Shown here: in pieces, positions 7,540 through 9,411 of the stretch | How the letters are laid out: each line of letters opens with the position of its first letter | Position numbering within the stretch: position 1 is the first letter of the stretch | Assembly: GCA_964489835.1 (NCBI GenBank) | Contig: CAZBBC010000168.1 | Location: 1 to 9,411 of the forward strand | DNA from: CAZBBC01 sp964489835 | Lineage (GTDB): Bacteria > Calditrichota > Calditrichia > JAJRVZ01 | DNA length: 9,411 nucleotides | Direction of reading: 5' to 3' | Made by a program: the position numbers and the translations under genes | The notes under the pieces: model-generated | The model's database searches: none | Seen by the model: only the letters and a program-made list of their open reading frames with translations | What the model was told of the DNA's origin: nothing

Positions 7540-7563
7540 GATAATTAACATGGATTAATAATC
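7540..7563. promoter_or_regulatory. A/T-rich inverted repeat just upstream of the PhoD-like gene
   Basis: GATAATTAA (7540-7548) and TTAATAATC (7555-7563) pair at eight of nine positions around the loop CATGGA. The site lies 6 bases before the ribosome binding site of the next gene, a suitable place for an operator or a leader hairpin. Short A/T-rich palindromes also arise by chance, so this is a weak call. Confidence 0.25.
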
Positions 7564-7568
7564 TATTT

Positions 7569-7576
7569 AGAGGAAT
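7569..7576 (+). promoter_or_regulatory. Ribosome binding site for the TPR-PhoD gene
   Basis: AGAGGAAT precedes two overlapping ATGs. The ATG at 7578 is too close and opens a 6-codon frame ending at 7598. The ATG at 7585, in another frame, opens the long gene with a proper lipoprotein signal, so 7585 is chosen despite its slightly long spacing. Confidence 0.5.
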
Positions 7577-7584
7577 AATGAGCA

Positions 7585-9285
7585 ATGAAAGTTTCTAAAA
7601 TTCTGTTCTGCTTATTTTTTGTAGTATTACTTTTTAGCTGTTCTACGGATCGTGAAGGACAAAAAGCCTTCGCCCCGCCGGATGCTTATCTGGCAGGATC
7701 GGAGCATCCGTATTATGGCAGCACCAGTAAATGGACGAGGCGCGTGTTTTCATCCACCGCACCCGATCGTCAATATAAAACACGGGGACAAGAGCAATTA
7801 TTAGCGATCCTTGATGGTGAACCGGACAAAGCGGTTGCCTTATGCCAGGAACACCTGGCGCAGATTCCCGAAGATCCTGAAGCGTTTTATATGCTAACGA
7901 TTGCTTGGTGTCAGTTGAATGAAACCGATAAAGCGATGGAGACAATGAGGTTGGCTCTGAACGCGGGTCTACCGTTTCAACGTTTTCTTGCCGGACCGAG
8001 AGATCTGTTGGAACCACTCACAACAACACCAGCCTTTATGGATTTGAAGAAAAAGTATCCCACGGCGCTTATCCATGGTCCCATGTTAGGGTGTATGACA
8101 GATCATAATGTCCGTTTTTGGGTCAGGACCCTCCAGGAGGTACCGGTGAGGGTCCGTGTTTTAGCAGCGGATAATAAAGGAAAATCGCAGCTGTCCGGAA
8201 TGGTGACGACTAAAGCGGAGAAAGACTATACGGAGACCATTGAAATCAATGATTTAAAGCCAGGGACGGTATATCACTATGATATTATTGTTGATGGGAA
8301 AACAGTACCCGGATCAGAATTCTCATCATTTACCACTTTTCCTGTTAAAGATACACCCGGAAATTTCAAGATAGCCTTTGGTGGTGGCGCCGGATATACA
8401 CCACAGCATGAACGCATGTGGGATACGATAGCGACCAAAAAACCTGATGCCTTGTTATTACTTGGGGATAATGTCTATATTGATCTGCCGGAGATGCCCG
8501 GGGCCTTTCATGATTATACCTATTATCGGCGCCAATCACGTCCCGAATATCGTCGCCTGATACGATCGACACCGGTTTTTACAATCTGGGATGATCATGA
8601 TGCCGGATTGAATGATTGCTGGCTGGGACCTTACAGGGAAAAGCCTGAATGGAAAATGCCCCTGTTGGATGTGTTTCGAAGAAATTGGAACAATCCGGCT
8701 TATGGAACAGAGCAATGGCCCGGCTGCTGGTATAAATTCACCATTGCTGACGTTGATTTTTTTATGCTGGATTGCCGTTTTTACCGAACCAATCCTTTCG
8801 CAGAAGATCCTACCATGCTCGGTCCTCAGCAAAAAAAATGGCTGTTTGACGAACTGCAGGCATCGGATGCTACCTTTAAAGTACTGGTATCATCGGTCCC
8901 CTGGGCTCATGATTGTAAGCCCGGCAGTCATGATCCGTGGGATGGCTATCCTGAAGAACGGGAGGAAATATTTTCCACTATCGAAAAGCAAAGGATCAAT
9001 GGGGTTTTTCTACTCTCAGCCGATCGTCACCGGTCAGATGTATGGGTAATCAAAAGAATAAAGGGATATGATTTTTACGAATTTGAAAGTTCAAAACTAA
9101 CCAATATGCACACCCATAAAATCATGCCCGGTGCCTTGTATGGATATAATGAAAAGTGCTCCTTCGGTTTACTCTCATTCAACACCAGTATTAAAAATCC
9201 GGAGGTAAATTACGAAATCGTCAGTATTGACAATGAGGTTGTCCACTCGCATACGATTTATAAAAGTGAATTGGAGTCAAAATAA
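7585..9285 (+). CDS. Lipoprotein with TPR-like N-terminus and PhoD-type phosphatase domain
   Basis: Predicted lipoprotein of 566 aa with a phosphodiesterase/alkaline phosphatase D fold. The signal peptide ends in a good lipobox, LFSC (Cys19). Residues about 66-130 are TPR-like helices (AFYMLTIAWCQLNETDKAMETMRLAL), closed by PLTTTPAFMDLKKKYP, a common tail after TPR units. Residues about 163-255 form the Fn3-like PhoD N-terminal beta-domain (VRFWVRT; INDLKPGTVYHYDI). The catalytic domain follows with LLGDNVYID (Asp295, Tyr298), FTIWDDHDAGLND (335-343), MLDCRFYR (Asp396, Arg398), LGPQQKKWL, SSVPW and LLSADRHRSDVW (Asp480, His482). Two departures from usual PhoD are seen: the FGSC-like first strand reads FGGGAG (265-270) with no Cys, and the late SGDxH motif reads SADRH. 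Phosphoester hydrolysis is the likely activity; the metal content may differ from characterised PhoD. It stands 383 bp from the preceding gene, so it is probably transcribed separately. Confidence 0.88.
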   Translation: MKVSKILFCLFFVVLLFSCSTDREGQKAFAPPDAYLAGSEHPYYGSTSKWTRRVFSSTAPDRQYKTRGQEQLLAILDGEPDKAVALCQEHLAQIPEDPEAFYMLTIAWCQLNETDKAMETMRLALNAGLPFQRFLAGPRDLLEPLTTTPAFMDLKKKYPTALIHGPMLGCMTDHNVRFWVRTLQEVPVRVRVLAADNKGKSQLSGMVTTKAEKDYTETIEINDLKPGTVYHYDIIVDGKTVPGSEFSSFTTFPVKDTPGNFKIAFGGGAGYTPQHERMWDTIATKKPDALLLLGDNVYIDLPEMPGAFHDYTYYRRQSRPEYRRLIRSTPVFTIWDDHDAGLNDCWLGPYREKPEWKMPLLDVFRRNWNNPAYGTEQWPGCWYKFTIADVDFFMLDCRFYRTNPFAEDPTMLGPQQKKWLFDELQASDATFKVLVSSVPWAHDCKPGSHDPWDGYPEEREEIFSTIEKQRINGVFLLSADRHRSDVWVIKRIKGYDFYEFESSKLTNMHTHKIMPGALYGYNEKCSFGLLSFNTSIKNPEVNYEIVSIDNEVVHSHTIYKSELESK

Positions 9286-9325
9286 TTATTAGGGAGGTCC
9301 GTTAATAACTTAAATTCCGGTAAAG

Positions 9326-9407
9326 AGACTGCTTCTCCCGATAAATCGGGATCGCAGTGACGATAAGTGAGTCGATATCGTCATTGCGAGCGGTAGCGAA
9401 GCAATCT
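9326..9407. repeat. Inverted dimer of a TCATTGCGA/GAAGCAATCT intergenic repeat
   Basis: Two diverged copies of one repeat face each other. ATCGTCATTGCGA (9377-9389) matches the complement of 9352-9364 at 12 of 13 bases. GAAGCAATCT (9398-9407) matches the complement of 9326-9335 at 9 of 10. The cores differ: the left copy contains the hairpin TCCCGAT-AA-ATCGGGA (9336-9351), while the right copy has GCGGTAGC. Repeats with the string TCATTGCGAGC...GCGAAGCAATCT are familiar from many environmental bacterial genomes. It lies 40 bp after the PhoD-like gene and nearly reaches the window edge, so the full element may be longer. There is no T-run to support a terminator. Confidence 0.65.
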
Positions 9408-9411
9408 ATAA

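Noticed and set aside
8612..9049. 145-residue + strand frame inside the PhoD-like gene
   Set aside because: Its out-of-frame translation matches no motif, whereas the overlapping frame has conserved phosphatase motifs throughout.
9291..9298. AGGGAGGT resembling a strong ribosome binding site after the last gene
   Set aside because: No ATG, GTG or TTG follows at a usable distance and stop codons come at once; it may be chance or a relic.

Overview
The window reads as a stretch of an uncultured, repeat-rich bacterial genome of moderate G+C. It carries five sizeable genes, all on the + strand. Four of the five products have export signals (three probable lipoproteins, one secreted enzyme). The combination of an FGE-sulfatase-fold domain, PA14, sialidase-type Asp-boxes, MORN-like repeats, a PhoD-type phosphatase and a UroD-superfamily protein is typical of glycan- or organic-matter-degrading FCB or PVC lineages (KSB1/Calditrichota-like, Latescibacterota-like or Planctomycetes-like). 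This placement is an inference from domain content and repeat style; there is no rRNA or marker gene to fix it.

Layout. Bases 1-2826 encode a four-module lipoprotein: an FGE-fold domain interrupted by a PA14 domain, then a BNR/sialidase-like propeller, then a MORN-like tail. The gap 2827-3039 holds a compact array of three hairpins. Bases 3040-4908 encode a secreted fusion of a nitrilase-type amidohydrolase and an alpha/beta-hydrolase. The gap 4909-5153 is filled by an A/T-rich element with 7-nt tandem units facing a diverged inverted copy. Bases 5154-6056 encode an exported calcineurin-type metallophosphoesterase. It is followed after only 47 bp by a UroD-superfamily protein with a zinc-type His-x-Cys...Cys signature (6104-7201), so these two are probably co-transcribed. 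The gap 7202-7584 is a composite repeat island bracketed by a perfect 14-bp inverted repeat. Bases 7585-9285 encode a lipoprotein joining TPR-like helices to a PhoD-type phosphatase. The window ends in an inverted dimer of a 'TCATTGCGA...GAAGCAATCT' repeat.

How the genes could fit together (inference). Four exported proteins offer glycan or carbohydrate binding or hydrolysis (sialidase-like, PA14), amide and ester cleavage (nitrilase plus alpha/beta-hydrolase) and phosphoester cleavage (two unrelated phosphatase folds). The one cytoplasmic enzyme is probably a methyl-transfer enzyme. That would suit stepwise breakdown of a decorated extracellular polymer or small organic compound. However, four of the gaps carry different repeat families, and only the 5154-7201 pair is tightly spaced, so this may be a loose catabolic neighbourhood and not one operon. 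No mobile-element transposase, CRISPR array, tRNA or rRNA was seen.
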